The position numbers and the translations under genes were made by a program. Below, piece by piece: positions 18,551-29,100 of a DNA stretch of 64,000 nt (its first letter is position 1; each line of letters opens with the position of its first letter). Source of the DNA: Amycolatopsis lurida (GTDB taxonomy: Bacteria > Actinomycetota > Actinomycetes > Mycobacteriales > Pseudonocardiaceae); NCBI RefSeq assembly GCF_900105055.1, contig NZ_FNTA01000004.1:6107501-6171500 (forward strand), written 5' to 3'. The notes beneath the pieces are model-generated. The model saw nothing but the letters and a program-made list of their open reading frames with translations, ran no database searches and had not been told where the DNA came from.

Positions 18551-20392
18551 ATGTGTGGAATCACCGGCTGGGTCGCGTTCGACACCGACCTTACCGAGGA
18601 AGTGCCCGTCATCGATGCCATGACGAAGACCCTGAGCGACCGCGGTCCCGACGCGGGCGGAACCTGGATCCGTACCCATGTCGCGCTGGGGCATCGCCGG
18701 CTGGCGGTGATCGACCTGCCCGGCGGCGCACAGCCGATGGAGGCCCGGACACCGTCGGGAACCGTGGCACTGACGTTCTCGGGCGAGGTCTACAACTTCC
18801 TGGACCTGCGTGCCGCACTGGAAGGACGCGGCCACCGCTTCACCACCCGCAGCGACACCGAGGTGGTGCTGCGCGGCTACCTGGAGTGGGGTGAGGCGGT
18901 CGCCGAACGGCTCAACGGCATGTACGCCTTCGGTCTGTGGGACGAGCGCCACGGCAAACTGGTCCTGGTCCGCGACCGGGTCGGCGTGAAGCCGCTGTAC
19001 TACCACCGCACGAGTGACGGACTGCTGTTCGGCTCCGAACCCAAGGCGATCCTGGCCAACCCCCGGTTCGCGCGGGTCGTGGACACCGGCTGTCTCCGCG
19101 AGCTGACCGGCTTCACCAAGGCTCCCGGCTGGTCGCTATGGAAGGAGATGCACGAGGTCGAGCCAGGCACCGTCGTGACGGTTTCCCGCGACGGGATACG
19201 GCACCACACTTACTGGCGCCTGGAAACCATGCCGCACACCGACGACCTCCCGGCCACCGTCGAGAAGGTCGGAGCGTTGTTCGGTGAGGCGGTGCGGCGG
19301 CAGACGGTGTCCGACGTGCCGCAGTGCGTGCTGCTGTCCGGAGGGCTGGATTCCAGCGCCGTCACCGCTGTCGCCACCCCGGAACTGCGCGCGCGTGGCG
19401 AGAAGACTCGCACGTTCTCGGTGGATTTCGCCGGGTACGAAGAGAACTTCCGCCCGGACGAACTACGCGAGACCCCGGACTCCCCGTTCGTACGCGAGGT
19501 CGCCGCGCACGTCGGCTCGGTGCACCGGGACATCGTGCTCAACTCCCGCGCGCTGGCCGATCCCGCGCTGCGCCGTGCCGTCGTGGCCGCGCGGGACATG
19601 CCGATCGGGCTCGGAGACATCGATTCTTCGATGTACCTGCTGTTCCAGGCGATCCGCGCCGAGTGCACGGTGGCGCTGTCGGGCGAGTTCGCGGACGAGC
19701 TGTTCGGTGGCTACGCCTGGTTCCACCATCCGGCGGCCCGTGACGCCGACACGTTCCCGTGGCTGGCGTTCAGCAACGCCTACACCGGTGACCGCACCGA
19801 GATGCTGAGTCCCGAGCTTCGCCAGGAGCTGGACATTGGCGCGTACGTCGCCGACGAGTACCGCACCGCCGTCGCCGCTGTCTACCATCTCGACACCGAG
19901 GATGAGCTGGAGCGCCGGATGCGCCGCAGCAGCCATCTGCACGTGACGCGGCTGGTCCGCGCCATGCTGGACCGGAAGGACCGGATGTCCATGGCCGTGG
20001 GCCTGGAGGTCCGGGTGCCCTTCGCCGACCACCGCCTCATCGAGTACGTCTACAACACGCCGTGGTCGATGAAAGCCGACGGCGGCAGGGAAAAGAGCCT
20101 GCTGCGCGGAGCTGTCGCCGGTCTGCTGCCCAGGTCGGTCACCGAGCGCGTCAAGAGCCCTTATCCCTCCACACAGGACACCGGCTACGCGGAAGCGTTG
20201 CAGGGACAGGCGAAGGACGTGCTCGCCGAGGCCGGACATCCCATGTTCGAGATCTTTGACGCCACCTGGGTGCGCGGCGCGGCCGCACAGGATCCCGACG
20301 TGGTCACCGGCAGGCTGCGCACTGGTCTGGAACGCGTACTGGACATGTACCACTGGTTCGACCTGTACCGGCCCGAGCTCCGGCTCGGCTGA
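18551..20392 (+). CDS. Asparagine synthetase B-type glutamine-hydrolysing amidotransferase
   Basis: 613 residues starting MCGITGW, so Cys2 is the glutaminase nucleophile after Met removal. The N-terminal Ntn-hydrolase domain (about 1-200) has the RLAVIDL and SGEVYNF family motifs. The C-terminal domain has the ATP-pyrophosphatase loop LLSGGLDSS near residue 260 and ALSGEFADELFGGY. Both active sites look intact. AsnB enzymes activate a carboxylate with ATP and transfer ammonia from glutamine. Inside this operon (12 bases after the methyltransferase stop) it more likely amidates a carboxylate of the metallophore or a precursor than makes asparagine. That is inference; a housekeeping AsnB is the alternative. 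Confidence 0.88.
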   Translation: MCGITGWVAFDTDLTEEVPVIDAMTKTLSDRGPDAGGTWIRTHVALGHRRLAVIDLPGGAQPMEARTPSGTVALTFSGEVYNFLDLRAALEGRGHRFTTRSDTEVVLRGYLEWGEAVAERLNGMYAFGLWDERHGKLVLVRDRVGVKPLYYHRTSDGLLFGSEPKAILANPRFARVVDTGCLRELTGFTKAPGWSLWKEMHEVEPGTVVTVSRDGIRHHTYWRLETMPHTDDLPATVEKVGALFGEAVRRQTVSDVPQCVLLSGGLDSSAVTAVATPELRARGEKTRTFSVDFAGYEENFRPDELRETPDSPFVREVAAHVGSVHRDIVLNSRALADPALRRAVVAARDMPIGLGDIDSSMYLLFQAIRAECTVALSGEFADELFGGYAWFHHPAARDADTFPWLAFSNAYTGDRTEMLSPELRQELDIGAYVADEYRTAVAAVYHLDTEDELERRMRRSSHLHVTRLVRAMLDRKDRMSMAVGLEVRVPFADHRLIEYVYNTPWSMKADGGREKSLLRGAVAGLLPRSVTERVKSPYPSTQDTGYAEALQGQAKDVLAEAGHPMFEIFDATWVRGAAAQDPDVVTGRLRTGLERVLDMYHWFDLYRPELRLG

Positions 20393-20417
20393 ACCGGTGC
20401 ACCACAAGGAGAACACC

Positions 20418-21620
20418 ATGACCACAACCGGATCGCTCGTCCTCGGCGAGGAATTCGTCCAGGACGCGCACCGCGTCGGAGCGAAGCTGCGTGAGAGCGC
20501 ACCGATCCGCCATGTCGTACTGCCCAGCGGCCTGCCGGTCTGGCTCGTCACCGGCTACGAGGAGGCCAGGGCCGTCGCGACCGATCCCCGGTTCAGCAGC
20601 CAGCGCGTCTATGACCGGATGCACCGGATGGCCCTTGGCGAAGACGACGAGAGTCCTTTTTCCGAGGACTTCGCGATGAATCTGCTCAACCTGGATCCGC
20701 CGGATCACACCCGGCTGCGCAAGCTGGTCGCGAAGACGTTCACCGGCCGGGCCATCGCGCCCCTGCGGCCGCGGATCGAGCAGATCGCGGACGAGCTGCT
20801 AGACGCGATGACCGGCCGGGACTCGGTGGAACTGCTGGAGGCCTACGCCTACCCGCTGCCGATCCGGGTCATCACCGAGCTGCTCGGCGTGCCGTTCGAC
20901 GACCGCGAACAGTTCACCGCGTGGTCGAAGACCATGGTCGACTGCGGGGCGAGCGAAGCCGCGGGCGCGGCGACCATGCAGATGGCGGACTACCTGCACG
21001 GGTTGATCGCGGCCAAACGCGAGATCCCCGAAGACGATCTGCTGTCCCAGCTCGTGCACGCCAGTGAAGACGGCGATCGCCTCTCGCCGTCGGAGCTGAT
21101 CGCGGTTTCCGTCGTGCTGCTCATCGGCGGATTCGAGACCACGGTGAACCTGATCAGCGGCGGCGTCCTCAGCCTGTCCCGGCACACTGACCAGCTCGCC
21201 CTGCTGCGGGCAGACCGGAGCCTGATGCCGACCGCGATCGAGGAGTTTCTGCGGCACGAGACGCCGAACATCCTGTCCTCGCCGCGCTACACCACCGAAG
21301 AGGTCGAGATGGCAGGTGTGGTGATCCCGGCCGGGGACTTCGTCATGGTGTCGTGGCTGGCGGCGAACCGCGACCCCTCCCGCTTCACCGACCCCGACAG
21401 GCTCGACATCACCCGGCCGATGGGCGGTCACCTCGCCTTCGGCCACGGCCTGCACTTCTGCCTCGGAGCGCGGCTGGCCCGGCTGGAGGGGGAGATCGCC
21501 TTCGGCCGCTTGCTGGACCGGTTCACCGGTATCGAGGTCCTCTCCGCTGTGGACGATCTGCGCTGGCGCGACAGCACGGCCATGCACGGTCTCGAATCGT
21601 TGGTGCTGAGGCTGCGATGA
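20418..21620 (+). CDS. Cytochrome P450
   Basis: 400 residues from ATG 20418, chosen for the AAGGAGA site 8 bases upstream. Heme-binding loop FGHGLHFCLGARLAR with axial Cys348; I-helix GGFETT near 238; K-helix ExxR within EEFLRHE near 276. Length and motifs are those of soluble bacterial class-I P450s that need ferredoxin and ferredoxin reductase; none is encoded nearby. The stop overlaps the ligase start. It probably oxidises the metallophore scaffold or a precursor. From memory a P450 also accompanies the coelibactin cluster. Confidence 0.9.
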   Translation: MTTTGSLVLGEEFVQDAHRVGAKLRESAPIRHVVLPSGLPVWLVTGYEEARAVATDPRFSSQRVYDRMHRMALGEDDESPFSEDFAMNLLNLDPPDHTRLRKLVAKTFTGRAIAPLRPRIEQIADELLDAMTGRDSVELLEAYAYPLPIRVITELLGVPFDDREQFTAWSKTMVDCGASEAAGAATMQMADYLHGLIAAKREIPEDDLLSQLVHASEDGDRLSPSELIAVSVVLLIGGFETTVNLISGGVLSLSRHTDQLALLRADRSLMPTAIEEFLRHETPNILSSPRYTTEEVEMAGVVIPAGDFVMVSWLAANRDPSRFTDPDRLDITRPMGGHLAFGHGLHFCLGARLARLEGEIAFGRLLDRFTGIEVLSAVDDLRWRDSTAMHGLESLVLRLR

Positions 21621-23197
21621 CCGCCGGTTTCGTCCCCTGGCCGGACGAGTTCGCCCGGTACTACCGCGAGCGCGGGTACTGGCGGGACCGTACCCTCGGC
21701 GCGTTGCTCGACGACGGCGCACGGAGGTGGCCGTCGCGGACCGCGGTGGTCGACGGAGCCCGGCGCTGGTCCTACGCCGAATTGAACTCGAGAGCGACTC
21801 GCCTGGCTTGCGGACTCCGGGCACGGGGAATCGGGCACGGCGACCGCGTCCTGGTACATCTGCCCAACGTCGCCGAGTTCCTGTCGCTGACCTTCGCGCT
21901 GTTCCGGATCGGTGCGGTGCCGGTGCTCGCACTGCTACCGCACCGCCGGACGGAAATCGTCCACCTGGCCCGGCTCGCGACCCCGGTGGCGTATGTCGTC
22001 GCCTCCGAATTACGGAACCTAGCCTACGCCGTCCCGGAGATTGAGCACGTGTTCGTCGTCGGCGATCCCGGCGAGTTCACAGCGATCGAGGACGTGGCGG
22101 CCGAGGGTGAGCCGGGAGAGGGGCCTGGTCCGGATGACATCGCCGTGCTGTTGCTGTCCGGCGGTACGACCGGGCTGCCCAAGCTGGTCCCGCGCACTCA
22201 CAATGACTACGACTACAACATTCGGGCGAGCGCAAAGCTTTGCGGATTCAACGGCGACACACGTTACCTGGCGGTATTGCCGATGGCGCACAACTTCCCG
22301 CTCGCCTGCCCTGGCGTGCTGGGTACCTTGTCGACGGGCGGCACGGTCGTGCTGGGCGCCGGCGCGGACCCCGGGGCGGTGTTCCCGCTGATCAAGGCCG
22401 AGCGCGTCACTGCAACGGCGCTCGTGCCACCGCTGGTGCTGGTGTGGCTGGATGCCGCTGAGGAGCCCGAGGAGTCCACCGTGGATCTTTCAAGCCTGGG
22501 ACTCCTTCAGGTAGGGGGTTCCAGGCTCAAAGCCGAAGCCGCTCGACGGGTTACCCCGCTGCTGGGCTGCGCGCTTCAGCAGGTTTACGGCATGGCCGAA
22601 GGCCTGCTGAACTTCACGCGCTTCGGTGATCCGGATGCCATCGTCAACGACACGCAGGGCAGACCGCTCTGCGCGGACGACGAGGTGCGGGTCGTAACCG
22701 ATGGCGAGGAGCCGGTGCCACCGGGAGACGTCGGCGAACTGCTCGTCCGGGGGCCGTACACCATCCGTGGTTACTACCGGGCCGCCGAGCACAACGCTGG
22801 CGCGTTCACCTCCGACGGTTACTACCGCACCGGAGATCTCGTACGCCGTCTGCCGAGCGGAGAACTCGTCGTCGAGGGCCGGGTCAATGACGTGATTAAC
22901 CGCGGCGGGGACAAGATCCCCGTCGAAGAGGTGGAGAACCTGTTGATGGCTCATCCCGCCGTGCACGACGTCGCGGTTGTCGGAATCCCCGACGACGTGC
23001 TGGGGGAGCGGAGTTGCGCCTACGTGGTAGCGCGCGGCACGCCTCCTACTCGCAAAGATCTCATCGCTCACCTTACCGAACTCGGCGTCGCGGCTTTCAA
23101 ACAGCCGGACCGAGTCCGGTTCGTGAGGTCGTTCCCCCGTAACGGCCTCGGCAAGGTCGACCGCAAGGCCCTGTCCACTCTGGAGATTCGATCGTGA
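21617..23197 (+). CDS. Salicyl-AMP ligase (PchD/YbtE/DhbE family)
   Basis: 526 residues, ATG overlapping the P450 stop. Stand-alone adenylating enzyme with LLSGGTTGLPK (A3), YGMAEG, YRTGDL and a C-terminal GKVDRKAL lysine. Residues that read the aryl acid in DhbE align here as His225-Asn226, Cys231 (in HNFPLACPG) and Leu331 (in GLLNFTR). Cys and Leu at the two variable sites are the pattern described for salicylate enzymes, whereas 2,3-dihydroxybenzoate enzymes carry Ser and Val. It should form salicyl-AMP and load it on the N-terminal carrier domain of the next gene, whose start overlaps its stop. Confidence 0.92.
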   Translation: MTAGFVPWPDEFARYYRERGYWRDRTLGALLDDGARRWPSRTAVVDGARRWSYAELNSRATRLACGLRARGIGHGDRVLVHLPNVAEFLSLTFALFRIGAVPVLALLPHRRTEIVHLARLATPVAYVVASELRNLAYAVPEIEHVFVVGDPGEFTAIEDVAAEGEPGEGPGPDDIAVLLLSGGTTGLPKLVPRTHNDYDYNIRASAKLCGFNGDTRYLAVLPMAHNFPLACPGVLGTLSTGGTVVLGAGADPGAVFPLIKAERVTATALVPPLVLVWLDAAEEPEESTVDLSSLGLLQVGGSRLKAEAARRVTPLLGCALQQVYGMAEGLLNFTRFGDPDAIVNDTQGRPLCADDEVRVVTDGEEPVPPGDVGELLVRGPYTIRGYYRAAEHNAGAFTSDGYYRTGDLVRRLPSGELVVEGRVNDVINRGGDKIPVEEVENLLMAHPAVHDVAVVGIPDDVLGERSCAYVVARGTPPTRKDLIAHLTELGVAAFKQPDRVRFVRSFPRNGLGKVDRKALSTLEIRS

Positions 23198-26100
23198 CCA
23201 CGAAACGCCCCTGTGCCCTCCCCGACCCCTTAGCGGAGCTGGTCGCCGATCTCCTCGACATGTCTGTCGAGGAGATCGGCGAGCACGAGAACCTCATCGA
23301 GCTCGGCCTGGACTCGATCACAATGATGCGGCTGGCCGGCGCATGGCGCAAAGCCGGTGTGGATGTCACCTTCGCCGACCTCGTCGCCACGCCAACCCTC
23401 GCCGCATGGCGTGCCGTTCTGGCTGTCGAGTTCGGAGAGACCGCCCAGCCCGATGTGAAGATCGACGAAGCCGCGCCATTCGCGTTGGCGCTCATGCAGC
23501 ACGCCTACTGGGTCGGCCGCGCGCCGGGGCAGCGGCTGGGTGGCGTCGACGCGCATTTCTATCATGAGTTCGACGGCGCGGACGTCGATCCGGAGCAGCT
23601 GGAGACCGCCGTCCGGGCGCTGTTCGTCCGGCACGGGATGCTGCGCGCGGTAGTACTGGACGACGGAACCCAAAGAGTGCTCGCCGAGACCCCGTGGCCG
23701 GGCTTGCGTGTCCACCCCTGGGTCGATCAGTCCACACTGGACGAACGGCGCGCCTCGCTTTCCCACCGCAAAATGGATATCGGGTCGGGCGAAGTGTTCG
23801 ACATCCAGCTTTCCCTGCTGCCGGAAGGCGGCACGCGAATGCACGTTAACCTGGATATGATCGTGGCCGACGCCTTAAGTCTGCGTGTGATCCTCGCCGA
23901 CCTCGCCCGAAGCTACGCTGGGGAGACCCTTGCCCCACTGACGTACAGCTATCCTCGCTACCTGGCGGAACGGAGGAACAGCGGTAAGGAAGCGGCGCGG
24001 GAGCACTGGACGGCCCGGCTGCCGACGATGCCCGGAGCGCCCCAGCTCCCGGCCACCCACGTCGGCGGTGAGCCCGCCGTGGCGCGCCATCACCGTTGGC
24101 TCAGGCCGGAATCGGTACGGGCGGTCGAGCGCTCGGCCCGCCGCCACGGGCTGACTACGGCGATGGCACTGGCGGCCGTGTTCGCCGAGACCCTGACCGC
24201 GTGGAGCGCCGAGCCGCAGTTCATGCTCAACCTGCCCCTGTTCGATCGCCAACCGCTGCACGATGAGGTGGATTCGCTGGTCGGCGACTTCACCTCGTCG
24301 TTACTGCTGGAATGGGACGGTGCTGCGCCCGGTTCGTTCGCCGACCGGGCGTCGCTACTGCAACAGCGATTCCATGCCGACGTGGCGCATACCGGCTACT
24401 CCGGTGTCGAGGTGCTGCGTGACCTCACGCGCTTGCACGGCGAACAGATGCTCGCGCCCGTCGTCTACACGAGTGCGCTCGGTTTGGGTGAACTATTCGC
24501 GCCCGAGGTCACCGGCACTTTCGGCCAGGCCGCGTGGATCATCTCCCAAGGTCCACAGGTGTGGCTCGACGCGCAGGTGACCGAACTCGACGGCGGCCTG
24601 CTGGTGAACTGGGACTTGCGTGAAGACGTCTTCGTCCCGGGTGTGCCGGAGGCGATGTTCGCCGCTTACAGCGCGCTCCTCGATCGGCTCATCGAGGACG
24701 AGGACGCCTGGTCGGAGCCCCCCGATCTGGTCCCGGCCGCTCAGTTGCTCGCGCGTGCCGAGGTCAACGACACGAAGGTGGTACGGCGGGCACGGCGTCT
24801 GCACGACTCGTTCTTCTACCACGCTACCGTGTGCCCCGACGCGCTCGCGGTCATCTGCAACGGCCAGTCCGTTACCTACGGCGAACTGGCCGAACACGCT
24901 CTACGGATCGCAGGCCACTTGACCGCCGAGGGGGCGGGGCCCGGTCACCTGGTGGCCGTGTCGCTGCCCAAGGGGCCGGATCAGGTGGCTGCGGTGCTCG
25001 GTGTCCTCGCCGCAGGCGCGGCGTACCTGCCGCTGGGTGTGGACCAGCCGGCAGCGCGACGAGAGCGGATCTTGGCGACCGCTGGGGTGACACTGTTGCT
25101 GGACGACCTCGCCCCGGCGAGTGGGACGCAGCCGCTTGCGGAACCCATGAGCGGTGACGAATCCGCCCTCGCGTATGTCATTTACACCTCAGGTTCGACC
25201 GGTGAGCCCAAGGGCGTCGAGATCACCCATGCCGCGGCGGCCAACACTGTCGACGACCTCAATCACCGCTTCGGCATCGGGGCGGAGGACCGGACGCTTG
25301 CGTTGTCCGAGCTGGAGTTCGACCTGTCGGTCTACGACCTGTTCGGTCCGCTGTCGGCGGGCGGCGCGGTGGTGTGCGTCCGCGATTCCGGTCGTCGTGA
25401 CGCTTTCGTGTGGGTCGATTCGCTGGTGCGGCACCGGGCCACCGTGCTCAACTGTGTCCCCGCGCTGCTCGACATGGTGCTTACCGTCGCGCAGGAGCCG
25501 TTGCCGTTGCGCGTGGTGCTGCTCGGCGGCGATCGCGTCACCACCGACCTGCCCGGCAGACTCGCCGAGTACGCGCCGGAGTGCCGCTTCGCCGGACTGG
25601 GTGGCACCACTGAGACCGCCATCCATTCGACAGTGTGTGAAGTCGCCACAGTCGATCCAGAATGGACTTGTGTGCCCTATGGCAAGCCATTGGACAATGT
25701 CAAGTGCCGCGTGGTCGATCCGCTCGGCCGTGACCGTCCGGACGGGGTCGCGGGGGAGTTATGGATCGGCGGCGCGGGCGTCGCGCGCGGCTATCGGGGT
25801 GATCCCGTCCGCACACGGGAGAAATTCTTGGAGTTCGCGGGGACTCGCTGGTATCGAACGGGTGATCGTGCGCGGTATCTGCCTGATGGTGGGCTGGAGT
25901 TCCTTGGCCGCGACGATCACCAGGTCAAGATTCGTGGTCACCGTGTCGAACTCGGCGAGGTCGAGGCGGCGCTGAATGCGCATCCTGGCGTGACTGGTGC
26001 CGCAGTGGTCGTAACGGTGAGCAGCAGGCTGGCCGCCGCCGTAACCGGGACAGCGGGCTCTGCGGCGCTGAAGGACTTCCTTATGGAGTGGTTGCCGGCG

Positions 26101-29100
26101 TCGATGCGGCCCGACGTCATCTCGGTGTTTCCGTCGCTGCCGCTGACCGCGAATGGTAAAATCGACCGCGGGCTGCTGTCGCAAAGACTGGACGACCATC
26201 GCGGCGAAGAGGTGGCGGTCACCGCGCCCGACGGCGAGGTCGAACGACTGGTCGCGGCTGCGTGGGCGGACGTGTTGCCGAACGCAGAAATCGGCCGTGA
26301 GCACGACTTCTTCGCCCTCGGCGGAGACTCTCTGCTGGCGACCAGGCTGATCGGAAAGCTGCGCGCGGCAGGCCTCTCCGGTATATCCCTGAGCGATCTC
26401 TTTGCCCGTCCGGTACTGGCCGAATTTGCCGCCGGACTCACGCTGTCCTCGGTGCAAGACGTCCCCTTCGCACTCGCCGCCGATCCAGCGAATCGGCATG
26501 AGCCGTTCCCTCCGACGGAAGTCCAGCGCGCGTACTGGCTAGGGCGCGACGAGGGCTTCACCCTCGGGGGTGTCGGTTGCCACTTCTATCGTGAATACGA
26601 CGTGGACGACCTCGATCTGTCCCGGCTGGAGACCGCCGTCAACCGGCTCGTCCGTCGGCACGAGATGTTGCGCGCTGTCTTCGACGAAAGCGGCGATCAG
26701 CGGGTGCTGCCGGAGGTGCCGTGGTTCCGGGTGGAGCTGATCGACGGCGGGTTCGACGAACTCCGCGCGACCACCTCGCACACCCTGTTCGATCCAGCCG
26801 TCTGGCCACTGTTCACTGTGCGAGCGGCTCGGTCCGGTCGCCGCACCAGGCTCGCCGTCGGCATGGACAATTTGGTGCTCGACGCGTTGAGTATCCTGAA
26901 CTTTTATGTCGAACTCGCGTCGCTGTATGAGAATCCGGACATCGAACTCCCCCCGATCGGGGTGTCGTTCCGCGACTATGTGCTAGGCGTCGAGCGAGCA
27001 GGCGCGGACCGGGCCGAAGCTTACTGGAGTGGGTTGTTGCCGGACTTGCCACCCGCGCCGCGGCTGCCGCTGGCGAAGGACCCTGACGCTGTGGTTGTCC
27101 CGTGGTTCGATCGGCGGTCCGCGACGGTCGAACCGGCGCGGTGGCGCGTGATCGTGGATCGGTCCAGGGAACACGGGCTGACGCCGTCCGCGGTTCTGAT
27201 GACGGCGTTCGCGGAGGTGCTGGGTAGGTGGAGCGCCTGTTCGGATTTGACAATCAACGTCACGCTCTTCGACCGCAAGGAGGTTCACCCTGACATCGAT
27301 CGCGTGCTGGGCGACTTCACCTCGCTGCTCCTGGTGGCGTGCCGTCCGACCCCTGACGGGACGTGGCTCGACCGGGTACGCCAGGTTCAGGAGGAGTTGT
27401 GGGGTGCGCTCGACCACCGTGACGTCTCGGCCGTGTGGGTATTGCGGGAGCTGGCCCGGACCACCGGGGACCCGAACACGACCATGCCGGTTGTGTTCAC
27501 CAGCGCCCTGGGCGTCTCGGCGGATCCACCTCCGGGCAGTACTCTGTTTGCCGACAACGTATGGGGCGTCTCCCAGACGCCGCAGGTATGGCTCGACCAC
27601 CAGGTCATCGAGGTCGATGGTGGTGTCCAGCTGAACTGGGACGCGGTCGAGGAACTGTTCCCTCCAGGCCTGCTGGACGACATGTTCGAGGCATACTTGA
27701 CGCTGGTGGACCGACTGGCCACCGCTCCATGGCAGGAGCCGGTTCCCGACCTGCTACCCGCCCGGCAGCGCGAAGTGCGCGCCGCGGTGAATGCAACCGG
27801 CTGCCCGGTGCCTGAAGGTGCATTGCACACCGACTTTTTTCGGCTGGCGGCTGAGGAGCCGGACCGGATGGCGGTTGTCGGCGCGCTGACCTACGGCGAG
27901 CTCGCCGACCGGGCGCTGCGGCTGGCCGCCGCACTCGGGCAACGGGGTGCGGTGCCTGGCGGCACTGTCGCCATCACGTTGCCCAAGGGGCCCGATCAGC
28001 TGATCGCGGTGCTCGGTGTGCTCGCCGCGGGGTGCACCTACGTGCCGATCGGGGTCGATCAGCCGTCGGCGCGCCGGGCCCGCATGCTGGACCTCGCGGG
28101 GGTGGATCTCGTCGTAACCGCCGATCTGCTTGCGCAGCCTGCCGACCCGCTGCCCGCCTGCCGGCCCGCCGCCGAATTGGCGTACGTGATCTTCACGTCC
28201 GGTTCGACCGGCGAGCCCAAAGGAGTGGAGATCACACATCGGGCCGCGCTGAATACCATCGCCGACGTCAACGGGCGTTTCGCTGTCGGCCGCGAAGACC
28301 GGCTGCTGGCCGTGTCCGCGCTTGATTTCGACCTGTCCGTGTACGACATCTTCGGTCCGTTGTCGGTCGGCGGAGCAGTCGTCACGATCGGTGAGGACGA
28401 TCGCCGCGACGCGCACCGCTGGAACGAGCTGGTCACCGCGCACGGCGTCACGATCTGGAACACAGTTCCCGCACTGCTCGACATGCTACTCGTCGCCGCT
28501 GTGGAAGAATTGCCGCTACGGATCGTGTTGGTTTCCGGCGACTGGGTCGGCCTGGATCTGCCCGGTCGGCTGTCCGCACGCGCTCCGGAGTGCCGGTTCA
28601 TCGCGCTCGGCGGGGCGACCGAGGCGGCGATCTGGTCGAACTTCAACGAGGTTGTACTAGTGGACCCGGCATGGACCTCCATCCCTTATGGCACTCCGCT
28701 GCGTAACCAGCGATTCCGTGTTGTGGACAACATTGGCCGGGACTGCCCGGACTGGGTCACCGGCGAGCTCTGGATCGGTGGTGAGGGCGTGGCACAGGGC
28801 TATCGTGGTGCGTCTGAGCAGACCGCAGCCCACTTCGTCGAATACTCGACGCGCGATCGTTGGTATCGGACGGGGGACCTCGGCCGCTATTGGACGGATG
28901 GCACACTAGAATTCCTGGGGCGAGTCGACCAGCAGGTAAAGATCCGTGGTCACCGCATCGAGCTCGGCGAGATCGAAGCGGCATTCGAGGCCACACCGGG
29001 CGTTGTCCGCGCAGCGGCCTCCGTAACCACTGATCGCCGGCTTGTTGCGGCAGTGGTTACTCGAACATCGGTCGAGCTGGTCCAGTCTCACGTCGCGACG

